The notes beneath the pieces are model-generated. The model had not been told where the DNA came from and did not search any database. It saw only the letters and a list, made by a program, of their open reading frames with translations. A program made the translations under genes and the position numbers. Below, one piece after another: positions 43,867 through 52,112 of a stretch of DNA of 64,000 bases. Within the stretch, counting starts at the first letter, position 1. Every line of letters begins with the position of its first letter. The stretch comes from Salegentibacter salegens (lineage in GTDB: Bacteria; Bacteroidota; Bacteroidia; Flavobacteriales; Flavobacteriaceae): the NCBI RefSeq assembly GCF_900142975.1, contig NZ_LT670848.1, positions 2,418,001 to 2,482,000 on the forward strand. Reading direction: 5' to 3'.

Positions 43867-46530
43867 TTAAGCCGTTCTTGGATTGGTCTTTTGTGGATCT
43901 ATCTTTAATTTTTTAGCTGCTTTTTTCAATTCTTCCATGCTAATTTGCTCCTGTTTAGCAAGGCCATACAAGGCAGCATAAGCAATATGCGGAGCATCTA
44001 TTTCAAAGAAACTACGCAAGGCTTCCCTATTATCACTTCTACCAAAACCATCGGCCCCTAAACTAATAAGCTCACCGGGGAAATAGGAGGCAAGACTTTC
44101 GGGAAGGGCTTTCACATAATCTGAAGCGGCTACGAAAGTGCCTTTTTCATCTTTCAATTGTCGTTCTATATAATTTTCTTCTTTATTTACCTGGCCTTTT
44201 AGGCGGTTGTCACGTTCGGTATCAATAGCATTATCATATAAAGTTTTATAGCTGGTAATGCTCCAAATATCGGCGCCCACATCAAATTTTTCTTCCAGGA
44301 TTTTTGCAGCTTTCAGCACCTCTTTCATAATAGCACCGCTCCCAAATAAATGCGCCTTCTTTTTCTTTTTACGTGATTTCGATTTCCTGAATTTATAAAG
44401 TCCGTTAATAATGGCTTCCCTATCCACATCTTCGGGCATTTTAGGCATAGGATAAGTATCGTTACCAATGGTGATATAATAAAACAGGTCTTTGTTCTCT
44501 ATATACATATTCTTAATTCCTTCTTCTACAATAACCGCCAGCTCATAAGCAAAAGCGGGATCGTAAGCTCTTAAATTAGGAAATGCCAGCGCATATAAAT
44601 GACTTTGCCCGTCCTGGTGTTGCAAACCTTCCCCGGGAATACTGGTTCTTCCAGAAATACCGCCCATAAGAAAACCTTTTGCACCTGCATCTGCCGCAGC
44701 CCACATTAGATCACCGGTTCTTTGAAAACCAAACATAGAATAGAAGAAGTAAAACGGAATGGTATTGATGCCGTGGGTCAAGTAAGTTGTTCCTGCCGCA
44801 ATAAACTCGGCCATACAACCAGATTCGGTAATACCTTCTTCCATTATAGCGCCATTTTTGGCTTCTTTATAATAGAGCAAACTATCTTCATCTACCGGGT
44901 CATATTTTTGCCCGTGTGGAGCGTATATTCCGGCTTGTCTAAAAAGGGATTCCATTCCAAAAGTTCGGGATTCATCAGGAATAATTGGCACGATCAATTT
45001 TCCTAAATTTTTATCCTTCATCAACTTGCTTAGAATTTGAACCATAGCCATAGTGGTTGCCGCATCATCTTCGCCCGATCCTTCTAAAAAACTTTCAAAG
45101 ATTTTTACATCTGGAGCCTTTAATTTTGAGCTTCTGTCTTTTCGCTGCGGAATATAACCACCAAGATTTTTTCTCCTTTCCTCAAGGTATTTTAACTCTT
45201 CACTATCTTTCTTTGGTTTGATAAATGGAATTTTTTCTATATCCTTATCTGAAACCGGCACCTTAAAAAAGTCTCTAAATTCTTCCAGCTGCTTTTTGTT
45301 GAATTTTTTAGTTTTATGCGAAATATTACTAGCCTCGCCGGCACTGCCCTGGCCATAACCTTTAACGGTTTGTGCCAAAACGATACTGGGTTTTTCTTTT
45401 GTTTCTAACGCAACTTTATAAGCATTATATATTTTTTCTGAATCGTGACCGCCGCGTTTCAGGTTTTCCAATTCTTCATCGGAATAATCTTCAACTAACT
45501 TCTTTAGATCCTTATCACTTTCAAATAAATCCTTCCGCAGAAATTCTCCGTCGCTATAAGCGTATTTTTGAAGCTGACCATCTGTAAGTTCGCCTAGTTT
45601 CTTTAGGAGTTTTCCGGTTTTATCCTTTTTAATGAGTTTGTCCCATTCTTTACCCCAAAGCAATTTAATTACATTCCATCCGGCACCTTTAAAAAGTCCC
45701 TCCAATTCCTGAATAAGCTTGGCATTACCACGAACAGGACCATCTAAACGTTGTAAATTACAATCTATCACAAAAATGAGGTTGTCCAGTTTATCCCTGG
45801 ATGCGATATTAATAGCTCCACGGGCTTCTACCTCGTCCATCTCCCCATCACCAATAAACGCCCAGACTTTACTCTTGTCTTCGTCTATAAGTCCGCGGTT
45901 ATGTAAGTATTTATTAAAACGGGCACGGTAAATAGCCTGGATAGGACCTAAGCCCATCGAAACCGTTGGGTTGCTCCAAAAATTGGGCATTAAATGTGGG
46001 TGTGGATAAGAGGTAAGGCCTTTATCAGATTGTACTTCGTGGCGAAAATTTTCAAGGTTCTTTTTAGTTAAGCGCCCTTCCATATAAGCCCTCGCATAAA
46101 TACCTGGAGAAGCGTGACCCTGGAAATATATTTGATCTGGCACATCATTTTCAATTTTAAAGAAATGATGAAAACCTACTTCCCAAAGTTGCGCAATAGA
46201 GGCATATGTAGAAATATGGCCTCCAATTCCGGCATCAGCCTTATTGGCTTTTACAACCATAGCCATGGCATTCCACCTAATATAAGCCAGGATCTTTTCT
46301 TCCAGTTTTAAATCGCCGGGATAATCCTCCTCTTTGTCTTGTGAAATGGTATTGTGGTAGGTTGTAGTTAGTGTCTCAGGCAGCTCTACATTATGTTTTT
46401 TGGCTTCTTTCTGTAAGATGTTAAGTAGCTCCTCTGCCCTTTTAGTAGATTTATTCTCAATGATCCAGGTAAGTGAGTCTATCCATTCCTGATTTTCCTG
46501 TTGGGTACTGTCTTTCTTACTATTCGCCAT
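43867..46530 (-). CDS. aceE: Pyruvate dehydrogenase E1, homodimeric type
   Basis: An 887-residue single-chain E1 using thiamine diphosphate. The ThDP motif runs from FIGDGEMDEVEARGAIN to DCNLQRLDGPV; other blocks are GHASPGIYARAYMEGRL and GISGRTSIPGEGLQHQDGQS. This is the AceE form of E. coli type, not the two-subunit alpha/beta form common in Bacteroidota. It is first of the aceE-aceF-lpdA run. Because this gene set is typical of Gammaproteobacteria, an old transfer is possible, but the codon style looks native. Confidence 0.97.
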   Translation of the reverse strand: MANSKKDSTQQENQEWIDSLTWIIENKSTKRAEELLNILQKEAKKHNVELPETLTTTYHNTISQDKEEDYPGDLKLEEKILAYIRWNAMAMVVKANKADAGIGGHISTYASIAQLWEVGFHHFFKIENDVPDQIYFQGHASPGIYARAYMEGRLTKKNLENFRHEVQSDKGLTSYPHPHLMPNFWSNPTVSMGLGPIQAIYRARFNKYLHNRGLIDEDKSKVWAFIGDGEMDEVEARGAINIASRDKLDNLIFVIDCNLQRLDGPVRGNAKLIQELEGLFKGAGWNVIKLLWGKEWDKLIKKDKTGKLLKKLGELTDGQLQKYAYSDGEFLRKDLFESDKDLKKLVEDYSDEELENLKRGGHDSEKIYNAYKVALETKEKPSIVLAQTVKGYGQGSAGEASNISHKTKKFNKKQLEEFRDFFKVPVSDKDIEKIPFIKPKKDSEELKYLEERRKNLGGYIPQRKDRSSKLKAPDVKIFESFLEGSGEDDAATTMAMVQILSKLMKDKNLGKLIVPIIPDESRTFGMESLFRQAGIYAPHGQKYDPVDEDSLLYYKEAKNGAIMEEGITESGCMAEFIAAGTTYLTHGINTIPFYFFYSMFGFQRTGDLMWAAADAGAKGFLMGGISGRTSIPGEGLQHQDGQSHLYALAFPNLRAYDPAFAYELAVIVEEGIKNMYIENKDLFYYITIGNDTYPMPKMPEDVDREAIINGLYKFRKSKSRKKKKKAHLFGSGAIMKEVLKAAKILEEKFDVGADIWSITSYKTLYDNAIDTERDNRLKGQVNKEENYIERQLKDEKGTFVAASDYVKALPESLASYFPGELISLGADGFGRSDNREALRSFFEIDAPHIAYAALYGLAKQEQISMEELKKAAKKLKIDPQKTNPRTA

Positions 46531-46576
46531 AAGTTATATCATTAATTTAAAAGGTAGTTGAAGCCTTGATGGGTAA

Positions 46577-46616
46577 TTAAAAAAGGAAGATAAACTCAAG
46601 AAAAATTTATCTCCCT
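46577..46616 (-). terminator. Intrinsic terminator of dodecin
   Basis: On the minus strand AGGGAGATAAA (46616-46606) pairs with TTTATCTTCCT (46594-46584), one G-U pair, followed by TTTTTAATT. It lies 27 bases beyond the dodecin stop and before aceE. Confidence 0.85.
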
Positions 46617-46643
46617 CTTTCAATAATTTCTATTTAAACGAAA

Positions 46644-46847
46644 CTATTTATTCACGGTAAATGAGACTTTTGAGTTTACCGCATAGGTTGTTATTTGATT
46701 ATTACTTACATTGGCGTGCATCTCTTTCACATAAATAGATTGTATGTTACTCACCGATTTGCTTGCTTCTTTAAGTGCATTTTGAACTGCATCATCAAAA
46801 CTTTTTTCTGAAGTGGCTATTATCTCAATTACTTTTACAATGCTCAT
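46644..46847 (-). CDS. Dodecin-family small flavin/CoA-binding protein
   Basis: A 67-residue protein with one helix between three strands: SIVKVIEIIATSEKSFDDAV, a helix NALKEASKSVSNIQS, then IYVKEMHANVSNN and YAVNSKVSFTV. This is the dodecin fold, a dodecamer storing or buffering flavins (and sometimes CoA). The Trp that stacks flavin in archaeal and some bacterial dodecins is absent, so the ligand is uncertain. It has its own terminator before the pyruvate dehydrogenase genes. Confidence 0.87.
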   Translation of the reverse strand: MSIVKVIEIIATSEKSFDDAVQNALKEASKSVSNIQSIYVKEMHANVSNNQITTYAVNSKVSFTVNK

Positions 46848-47081
46848 AATTTTATTTTTGGTTAATGTTTACCCTCAATTTAAAAAATAACAGGTTTAAC
46901 TTCAATTGATTAACATAAGATTATCGCCAGATGTTAAAGAATTGAAAGAATAGAAGTCGTAAAGCACTAATCAGCGAAAAACTGATCTCAAAAACTGAAA
47001 AATAAAATTCCAGTCATTTATATTTTTGAATTATTCTTCCCCTGAAGAAATGGCGGAGAAATTTTACCGGATCAAATCAAA

Positions 47082-47118
47082 ATTCAAAAAAAAATGCTGC
47101 TCGTTAATGGCAGCATTT
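47082..47118 (-). terminator. Intrinsic terminator of the gene at 47145-47813
   Basis: AAATGCTGC (47092-47100) and GCAGCATTT (47110-47118) form a perfect 9-bp stem, followed on the minus strand by a long T run. The rest of the spacer 46848-47144 shows no gene. Confidence 0.88.
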
Positions 47119-47144
47119 GGTATTCTATATATTTTTCAATTCAG

Positions 47145-47813
47145 CTATTTATCTGAATCATCCTCGTCTTCTATTTCCTTCTCCCATTCTGAAGCTATCA
47201 CCTCTTCTTTTTTAATTAGGTTCCCGGAAGTAGTTATTTTGAAATGATTATTTTCTGAAGTTTCTAAATTCCAGATAATATATTCAGCCTCTGGGAATTC
47301 AGCATCGCCATTCATTTGCTCTTCAAACAATCTTTTAACGATATTCCTGTCTGAAAGGCCATCGTTTAATAATCTCAAAACCGTGGCTTTGTTTAAGTTG
47401 GAATCGGTGTTTGATGAGGTTATAGAACAATGAATAATTGTTGCGCTAGAACTCGGGAATTTCCCATTGTAGGCTTTAAAAAGCAATTGATTTACGTGGA
47501 ATAATCTGGATTGCAATTCCATTTCGGGATACTCTTCACAAACTGTATCAATCAACATATCATTAGATATTTGCTCAATTTGTCCCTCAGATAATTCCTC
47601 ACCCAACTTATAATCTAACACCAATTTCGCTGCTTCACCAGGTTCAAAATCTGTTATGGCCATAAATAATAGCTCTCTTAAACTTTCAGCGTCGGAATCT
47701 TCTGCATCTGGATAATCAAACCTTTTTAGCAATTGAATGTAATCCTCGTTCGTCCAATATGCCTTGACTTCATCAACAGTATTGACTTTCTCTATGTTTA
47801 TTTTATATTTCAT
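47145..47813 (-). CDS. Acidic protein of unknown function
   Basis: A 222-residue, strongly acidic, soluble protein with no signal peptide. It starts MKYKINIEKVNTVDEVKAYW and ends in a run of acidic residues (EKEIEDEDDSDK). The middle is helical (MAITDFEPGEAAKLVLDYKL). No family recognised. It has a good terminator and a 130-base upstream gap, so it is probably single. It could be a cytosolic regulator or part of a two-gene stress module, but nothing in the sequence shows this. Confidence 0.7.
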   Translation of the reverse strand: MKYKINIEKVNTVDEVKAYWTNEDYIQLLKRFDYPDAEDSDAESLRELLFMAITDFEPGEAAKLVLDYKLGEELSEGQIEQISNDMLIDTVCEEYPEMELQSRLFHVNQLLFKAYNGKFPSSSATIIHCSITSSNTDSNLNKATVLRLLNDGLSDRNIVKRLFEEQMNGDAEFPEAEYIIWNLETSENNHFKITTSGNLIKKEEVIASEWEKEIEDEDDSDK

Positions 47814-47942
47814 CTTAAGTATTTAGGCGGTTTTTAAATAATTTACCTATTTTTCATGATAATCATTTTCTACCACTAATTAGATGAATTAACTTTAAAT
47901 CTTAGCCTAATTTTACTCCCATTTACCAAACTTTAAAAAGCT

Positions 47943-48956
47943 TTACTTTGTAAAAATATGATGTTGCGTAGCTGTAAAATAATCGCAAAAAACCTGGTTT
48001 AAAGGATGGTCTTTCTGGCTGGCTTTTACACCTAAATAGGGATAGATTTCAATAATTTTTTCAGAGATTTTTTTTACTGAATTTGAAGCTGAAGTATGAA
48101 TTTCTTCGGTGTAAGAATCTAAAACTTTATTTTCAGCAGAAATTTTTTCTTCAATACTTTCTGAATACGTTGAAATTTGATCCTTAGAAATAGCGATACT
48201 TTTTTCTAAGTTTTTCAGAATATTTTTAGAAGTCACAAGCCGGGATTCGTCCAGGAAATGCTGGGCCATACCAACATAATTCACCCAAAGTGTTAGATCG
48301 GCAAAGACTGAAAATGGAATCTTAAAAATATCCTGCGGCTGGTAAAAATTGTTATAAATAAAACTGAAACGCTCGGGAACCAGAACATTTTCAACTTTAA
48401 ATGAATGTGTAACCGAGGCTTTTAACCCCATAGTATTCCAATCTTCAATAATTTGAACTTGATTTTTGGGTAATATAAACGAGCGTACTTTTGGCGAACC
48501 ATCTTTATTCAATAAAGGCTTGCCATTTTCAAAAATTTCAGCATTCAATGTAAAATGGGTTAAATAAGGTGCGCCGGTGGCATACCGCCAGGTCCCGGAA
48601 ATTTTATAATTATCGCCAATTTTTTCAGCAGTTCCAAAAACGCCACCGCTACCTCCCAAAATTGTAGCTTTTGGTTTTTCAAAAATCTCTTTCGCGGGTT
48701 CAGGTTCCAGGTTTCCTATAAAAAAGTTGGCGCCGCTGCACAAAGTAACCGTCCAGCCAAGGCTGCCATCAATCCTGGCTAGTTCCTGTAATTTTAAAAG
48801 TCCGTCCGATAGTTTTAATTCTAATCCGCCATAACTTTTGGGAACCCATATATTCCATAAATTTTGCCCTGTGATCCAGGTTAAAACTTCTTCAGGAAAT
48901 ATATCTGCACCTAAACAAAGCTCTCTAAGCGCTTGCTGCCTGTTGTCTTTTTTCAT
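47943..48956 (-). CDS. Acyl-CoA-dehydrogenase-like flavoprotein
   Basis: A 337-residue protein of the acyl-CoA dehydrogenase superfamily: an N-terminal helical part with WVPKSYGGLELKLSDGLLKL, a middle beta domain (ISGTWRYATGAPYLTHF, NTMGLKASVTHSFKVENV) and a C-terminal four-helix part. The usual catalytic Glu is not evident, so it may be a flavin monooxygenase-type member (HsaA/DszC-like). Its start overlaps the pnuT end by 32 bases, so it is probably in the TPP-controlled operon. The link of such an enzyme with thiamine is unexplained. Confidence 0.8.
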   Translation of the reverse strand: MKKDNRQQALRELCLGADIFPEEVLTWITGQNLWNIWVPKSYGGLELKLSDGLLKLQELARIDGSLGWTVTLCSGANFFIGNLEPEPAKEIFEKPKATILGGSGGVFGTAEKIGDNYKISGTWRYATGAPYLTHFTLNAEIFENGKPLLNKDGSPKVRSFILPKNQVQIIEDWNTMGLKASVTHSFKVENVLVPERFSFIYNNFYQPQDIFKIPFSVFADLTLWVNYVGMAQHFLDESRLVTSKNILKNLEKSIAISKDQISTYSESIEEKISAENKVLDSYTEEIHTSASNSVKKISEKIIEIYPYLGVKASQKDHPLNQVFCDYFTATQHHIFTK

Positions 48957-49530
48957 TTTTTATAATTTTTCGCCATTTAAAGTACCCCGAAGTTCCTACG
49001 ATAAAAAGGAAAACGGTTAAGCCGGCATATATGTATAATTCTTTATAAATAAGCAAAGGAATAGCGATGCTATTGCTGATATTAAGAAAAATCCAATTCT
49101 CCATTTTTCTTTTAGCCATAAGCCACATCCCCGCCCATGCGAATCCGCTTACCGCCGCATCCCAAAAAGGAACATCAGAATCGGTATGAAAGCGAAGCCA
49201 GTAACTCATTACTGTAAAACAGCTCAATACAATTCCCAGGGCTTTAAGGTGTTCAGATTTACTGGAATAAGAAATTGGGGTTTCTTCTTGCTTCTTGCCA
49301 TATCTCCAGTAAAACCAGCCATAAATACTCATGACAAGGTAATAAAGGTTTAAAATAATATCGGCATAAAGTTTTGACCGGTACATTACAAACAGACTTA
49401 TAAGAATGCAGACAATCCCGAATAAGTAATTATGAATGTTGTTTTTTCGTGCCAGCAAAACCTGCACTACGCCAAAAGTAGTCCCCAGGGCTTGCAGCCA
49501 GGTAAGTTGTGTAAAGAAATCCTCTATCAT
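48925..49530 (-). CDS. pnuT: PnuC-family transporter under a TPP riboswitch (probable thiamine transporter PnuT)
   Basis: A 201-residue membrane protein with seven hydrophobic segments. Family residues are seen in NLYYLVMSIYGWFYW, the WDAAVSGFAWAGMWLMAKRKMENWIFLNI block and IYKELYIYAGLTVF. PnuC proteins carry nicotinamide riboside, riboflavin or thiamine; the TPP riboswitch directly upstream makes thiamine the likely substrate, so I use the name pnuT. It is followed with a 32-base overlap by an acyl-CoA-dehydrogenase-like gene. Substrate is inferred from regulation. Confidence 0.87.
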   Translation of the reverse strand: MIEDFFTQLTWLQALGTTFGVVQVLLARKNNIHNYLFGIVCILISLFVMYRSKLYADIILNLYYLVMSIYGWFYWRYGKKQEETPISYSSKSEHLKALGIVLSCFTVMSYWLRFHTDSDVPFWDAAVSGFAWAGMWLMAKRKMENWIFLNISNSIAIPLLIYKELYIYAGLTVFLFIVGTSGYFKWRKIIKNEKRQQAASA

Positions 49531-49596
49531 TGTTCTAAATTATTCAATGAAATGAGGTGATGAAGTAGCTAAAGTTAGGAATGTAACTTAGCTTAG

Positions 49597-49780
49597 AAAA
49601 TCCCTACGCCGGCATTATCCGGATCAGGTTTGGAGTAAACAACCTCGGGGCAAGACCCAGAAGGCATTTTTGGAAAATATATCTTATTCGAGACAAAACA
49701 TTTTAAATATTTTAATCTCGATTATCGAGTAAAAACTCCCGGGTATCATCTCAGCCTGCCTTGTGGCAAGCACCCCATTT
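49597..49780 (-). promoter_or_regulatory. TPP riboswitch (THI element) with a 111-nt insertion
   Basis: Read on the minus strand, the 5' half is GGGGTGC (49776-49770), a short P3 hairpin TTGCCACAAGGCAG, then GCTGAGATGATACCC (ending 49741). The 3' half is ACCTGATCC (49629-49621) followed by GGATAATGCCGGCGTAGGGA. All conserved thiamine-pyrophosphate contacts are present. The two halves, normally joined by a few bases, are separated by 111 bases (49740-49630) whose ends GGAGT and ACTCC can pair. It precedes pnuT by about 65 bases and should switch it off when TPP is plentiful. Confidence 0.93.
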
Positions 49781-49788
49781 CAGTAAAG

Positions 49789-49860
49789 TGACCTCGCCAA
49801 GAATCGAACTTGGATCTAAAGTTTAGGAAACTTCTATTCTATCCGTTGAACTACGAGGCC
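49789..49860 (-). tRNA. tRNA-Arg (anticodon CCT)
   Basis: A complete cloverleaf on the minus strand: acceptor stem GGCCTCG/CGAGGTC (one G-U pair), D-arm GTTCAACGGATAGAA, anticodon stem GAAGT/ACTTT with loop TTCCTAA (anticodon CCT, decoding AGG), and a T-arm with GTTCGATTC. Discriminator A; CCA is not encoded, as is usual in this phylum. It ends 8 bases before the TPP riboswitch. Confidence 0.93.
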
Positions 49861-49872
49861 ATTTAAGCGAAA

Positions 49873-49880
49873 CAAAAATA
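49873..49880 (-). promoter_or_regulatory. -7 element TATTTTTG before tRNA-Arg
   Basis: An exact TAnnTTTG on the minus strand, 12 bases upstream of the mature tRNA end, giving a 5' leader of about 9 bases. No TTG is found at the normal distance. Confidence 0.45.
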
Positions 49881-49980
49881 ATAATGTTTTCAGAAATTCA
49901 TCATAATATAACCTAAAACTTCAGCGGGTTTCTTTCCTTTTATTAACTTTATTTCAGCACTTACTTTTAAATGAAATTTT

Positions 49981-50280
49981 ATGAAAGCTATTATTTTAAG
50001 CCTGGTTACAGGTCTTATTTTTTTGAGTACAAATTGTGACAGGGAAAATTCAGAAGAACAAATGCAGCTTACAGGAACCATAGAAAGCCAGGGAATAACT
50101 TCCTACCAATATGGCACGCATACCTTAAATACTGAAGATGAATTTTATGCTTTGAAAAGTGAAAAAGTAGAACTTGACCATTATGTTGGTATGGAAATCA
50201 CTATTTCAGGATCAAAAATAGAGGGTTACCCCGTAGACGGTGGTCCAGATTATATTCTTGTCACCGAAGTGAAAAAATAG
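49981..50280 (+). CDS. Small lipoprotein, unknown function
   Basis: A 99-residue protein with a lipoprotein signal (residues 1-19, lipobox LSTNC with Cys19) and a compact mature domain of about 80 residues with beta-pattern segments (MQLTGTIESQGITSYQYGTH and VGMEITISGSKIEGYPVDG). No family recognised. It is probably matured by LspA. It precedes the DUF2490 gene by 52 bases on the same strand, but that gene has its own -7 box. Confidence 0.75.
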   Translation: MKAIILSLVTGLIFLSTNCDRENSEEQMQLTGTIESQGITSYQYGTHTLNTEDEFYALKSEKVELDHYVGMEITISGSKIEGYPVDGGPDYILVTEVKK

Positions 50281-50309
50281 GAAATCAATACTTTTTTAAT
50301 GCGGAATGT

Positions 50310-50317
50310 TATATTTG
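50310..50317 (+). promoter_or_regulatory. -7 element TATATTTG before the DUF2490 gene
   Basis: An exact TAnnTTTG match 15 bases before the ATG at 50333, predicting a leader of about 12 bases and ruling out an upstream start at 50306. The -33 box is not clear. Confidence 0.45.
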
Positions 50318-50332
50318 CGAAAAAAAGCAAAA

Positions 50333-51028
50333 ATGAAAAAATCACTCCTTTCCGTAGTTCTATTTAGTCTGTTTATATCCTTTTCCGCCAATGCTCAAAT
50401 TGATGAAGATCAAACCGGAGCCTGGTATATGTATTTTTGGAACACCAATTTTGGTGAAAGTCAATGGGGCGTGCAGGGAGATATTCAATATAGAAACTGG
50501 GATCTTGGTGGAGATTTAGAGCAATTGCTTATTCGTGGCGGACTCACCTATTCACCCAAAAATGCCGATGTAAAATTCACGCTAGGATACGGAAATATTA
50601 CCTCCGGGGAATTTGGTGAAGGCAACAATACCTCGGGCGAAAGCAGGATTTACCAGGAAGCTTTACTTGCGCATAAATTGAGCGACAGATTTTACCTTAC
50701 CCACCGTTTTAGGTACGAACAACGCTGGGTAGAAGACCAGGATTTTAGAACTCGTTATCGCTATAATTTATTTCTAAATGTACCTTTAAATCAGAAAAAC
50801 CTCAACAAAAATGCTATTTATCTAGCGTTCTATAACGAGATTTTCATCAACGGCGAACGGGAAATTGGCGATGGCAGAAGTGTAGAATTATTTGATCGTA
50901 ACCGTTTCTATTCTGCGTTGGGTTATGCCCTAAAAGACAATTTAAAAGTCCAGGCCGGTTATATGACACAAACTACAAATGCGGTAAGCAAAGGACAAAT
51001 TCAGCTTAGTCTGCATCATACTTTTTAA
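50333..51028 (+). CDS. DUF2490 outer-membrane beta-barrel protein
   Basis: A 231-residue exported barrel. The signal peptide ends SANAQ (residue 22), and the mature part has the DUF2490 features GAWYMYFWNTNFGESQWGV, FYLTHRFRYEQRWV and a terminal LSLHHTF. It is probably an outer-membrane protein of unknown function, common in Flavobacteriaceae. I use the ATG at 50333 because it gives a normal signal peptide and follows a -7 box. Confidence 0.85.
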   Translation: MKKSLLSVVLFSLFISFSANAQIDEDQTGAWYMYFWNTNFGESQWGVQGDIQYRNWDLGGDLEQLLIRGGLTYSPKNADVKFTLGYGNITSGEFGEGNNTSGESRIYQEALLAHKLSDRFYLTHRFRYEQRWVEDQDFRTRYRYNLFLNVPLNQKNLNKNAIYLAFYNEIFINGEREIGDGRSVELFDRNRFYSALGYALKDNLKVQAGYMTQTTNAVSKGQIQLSLHHTF

Positions 51029-51079
51029 ATAATTCAGCCGAGTTTCGCTATCTTTAGCTTCTAATCAGAAATCTGGATT

Positions 51080-52069
51080 ATGAAGCAATCTTTACTTTTT
51101 TTCACTTTAATATTTATTTCAACTTTAAATAGCAAAGCCCAAACTTCTAAAATTAGCGGAGACGCGTTTGCACATACTTATTCTATTGTAGCTCGCGATG
51201 CCAAAACCGGAGAAATGGCTGTTGGAGTGCAAAGTCACTGGTTTTCGGTAGGACCATTGGTAGCCTGGGGAAAATCGGGAGTTGGCGTAGTTGCCACGCA
51301 GTCTTTTGTAAATCCCGCTTTTGGACCCGAAGGACTTAAACTTTTAAACAAAGGCTACACACCAGAAGAAGCTATAGAAACACTTATTAATAATGATGAA
51401 GGTCGTGATTTTAGGCAATTAGCCATCCTGGGGAAATCTGGAGAAAATGCAGCCTATACCGGTCAAAAATGTGTAGCAGAAGCTGACCACCTGAACGGAG
51501 ATAATTTTTCGGTTCAGGCCAATATGATGCTTAATGACGACGTTGTACCGGCGATGGCCCAGGCATTTACCGAAAATGTGAACCTACCTTTAGCCGAAAG
51601 AGTTGTAGCGGTTTTAAAAGCTGCACAGAACGCAGGGGGAGATATCCGCGGGAAGCAATCGGCGGCATTAATTGTGGTGGGACCAGATAAAGTTGAAGAA
51701 ATCTGGAAAGACAAAAAAATAGATCTTAGAGTAGATGATCACGAAAATCCCATACAAGAATTAGATCGTTTGTTAAAAACCGCCAGGGCTTACGAATTTA
51801 TGAACCGTGGTGATCTCGCTATGGAAGAAGGTAATGTAGAGAAAGCTTTGGAAGAATATGGAACTGCAGAAAGTATGTTTCCTGATAACCTGGAAATGCG
51901 TTTCTGGAAAGCGGTGGCACTAGCCAATAGCGATCGTTTACAAGAAGCTAAACAAATATTTGATAGAATCTTTGATGAAGACGAAAACTGGAGAACAATG
52001 CTGAAGCGTTTGCCAAAAGCCGGACTTATAGATGTCACCAAAGAGGAATTGGAGACGCTTACAAAGTAA
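51080..52069 (+). CDS. DUF1028 Ntn-hydrolase-like protein with C-terminal TPR
   Basis: A 329-residue exported protein (signal peptide to about residue 21). Residues 27-225 match DUF1028 (THTYSIVARDAKTGEMAVGV-type start, here AHTYSIVARDAKTGEMAVG, then VVATQSFVNPAFGPEG and ENAAYTGQKC), an Ntn-hydrolase-fold family of uncertain activity. Residues 235-310 form two tetratricopeptide-like helical pairs (MEEGNVEKALEEYGTAESMF). It is alone on its transcript, with a TATCTTTA sequence upstream that is one base from the -7 consensus. Confidence 0.88.
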   Translation: MKQSLLFFTLIFISTLNSKAQTSKISGDAFAHTYSIVARDAKTGEMAVGVQSHWFSVGPLVAWGKSGVGVVATQSFVNPAFGPEGLKLLNKGYTPEEAIETLINNDEGRDFRQLAILGKSGENAAYTGQKCVAEADHLNGDNFSVQANMMLNDDVVPAMAQAFTENVNLPLAERVVAVLKAAQNAGGDIRGKQSAALIVVGPDKVEEIWKDKKIDLRVDDHENPIQELDRLLKTARAYEFMNRGDLAMEEGNVEKALEEYGTAESMFPDNLEMRFWKAVALANSDRLQEAKQIFDRIFDEDENWRTMLKRLPKAGLIDVTKEELETLTK

Positions 52070-52112
52070 TCCTCACAGATTTAGTATCTTTAAACCTTAA
52101 AATAATGCTGTT

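Noticed and set aside
48925-49530. Nicotinamide riboside transporter (PnuC) working with pncA/pncB
   Set aside because: The TPP riboswitch directly upstream points to thiamine; the pnc genes are 36 kb away.
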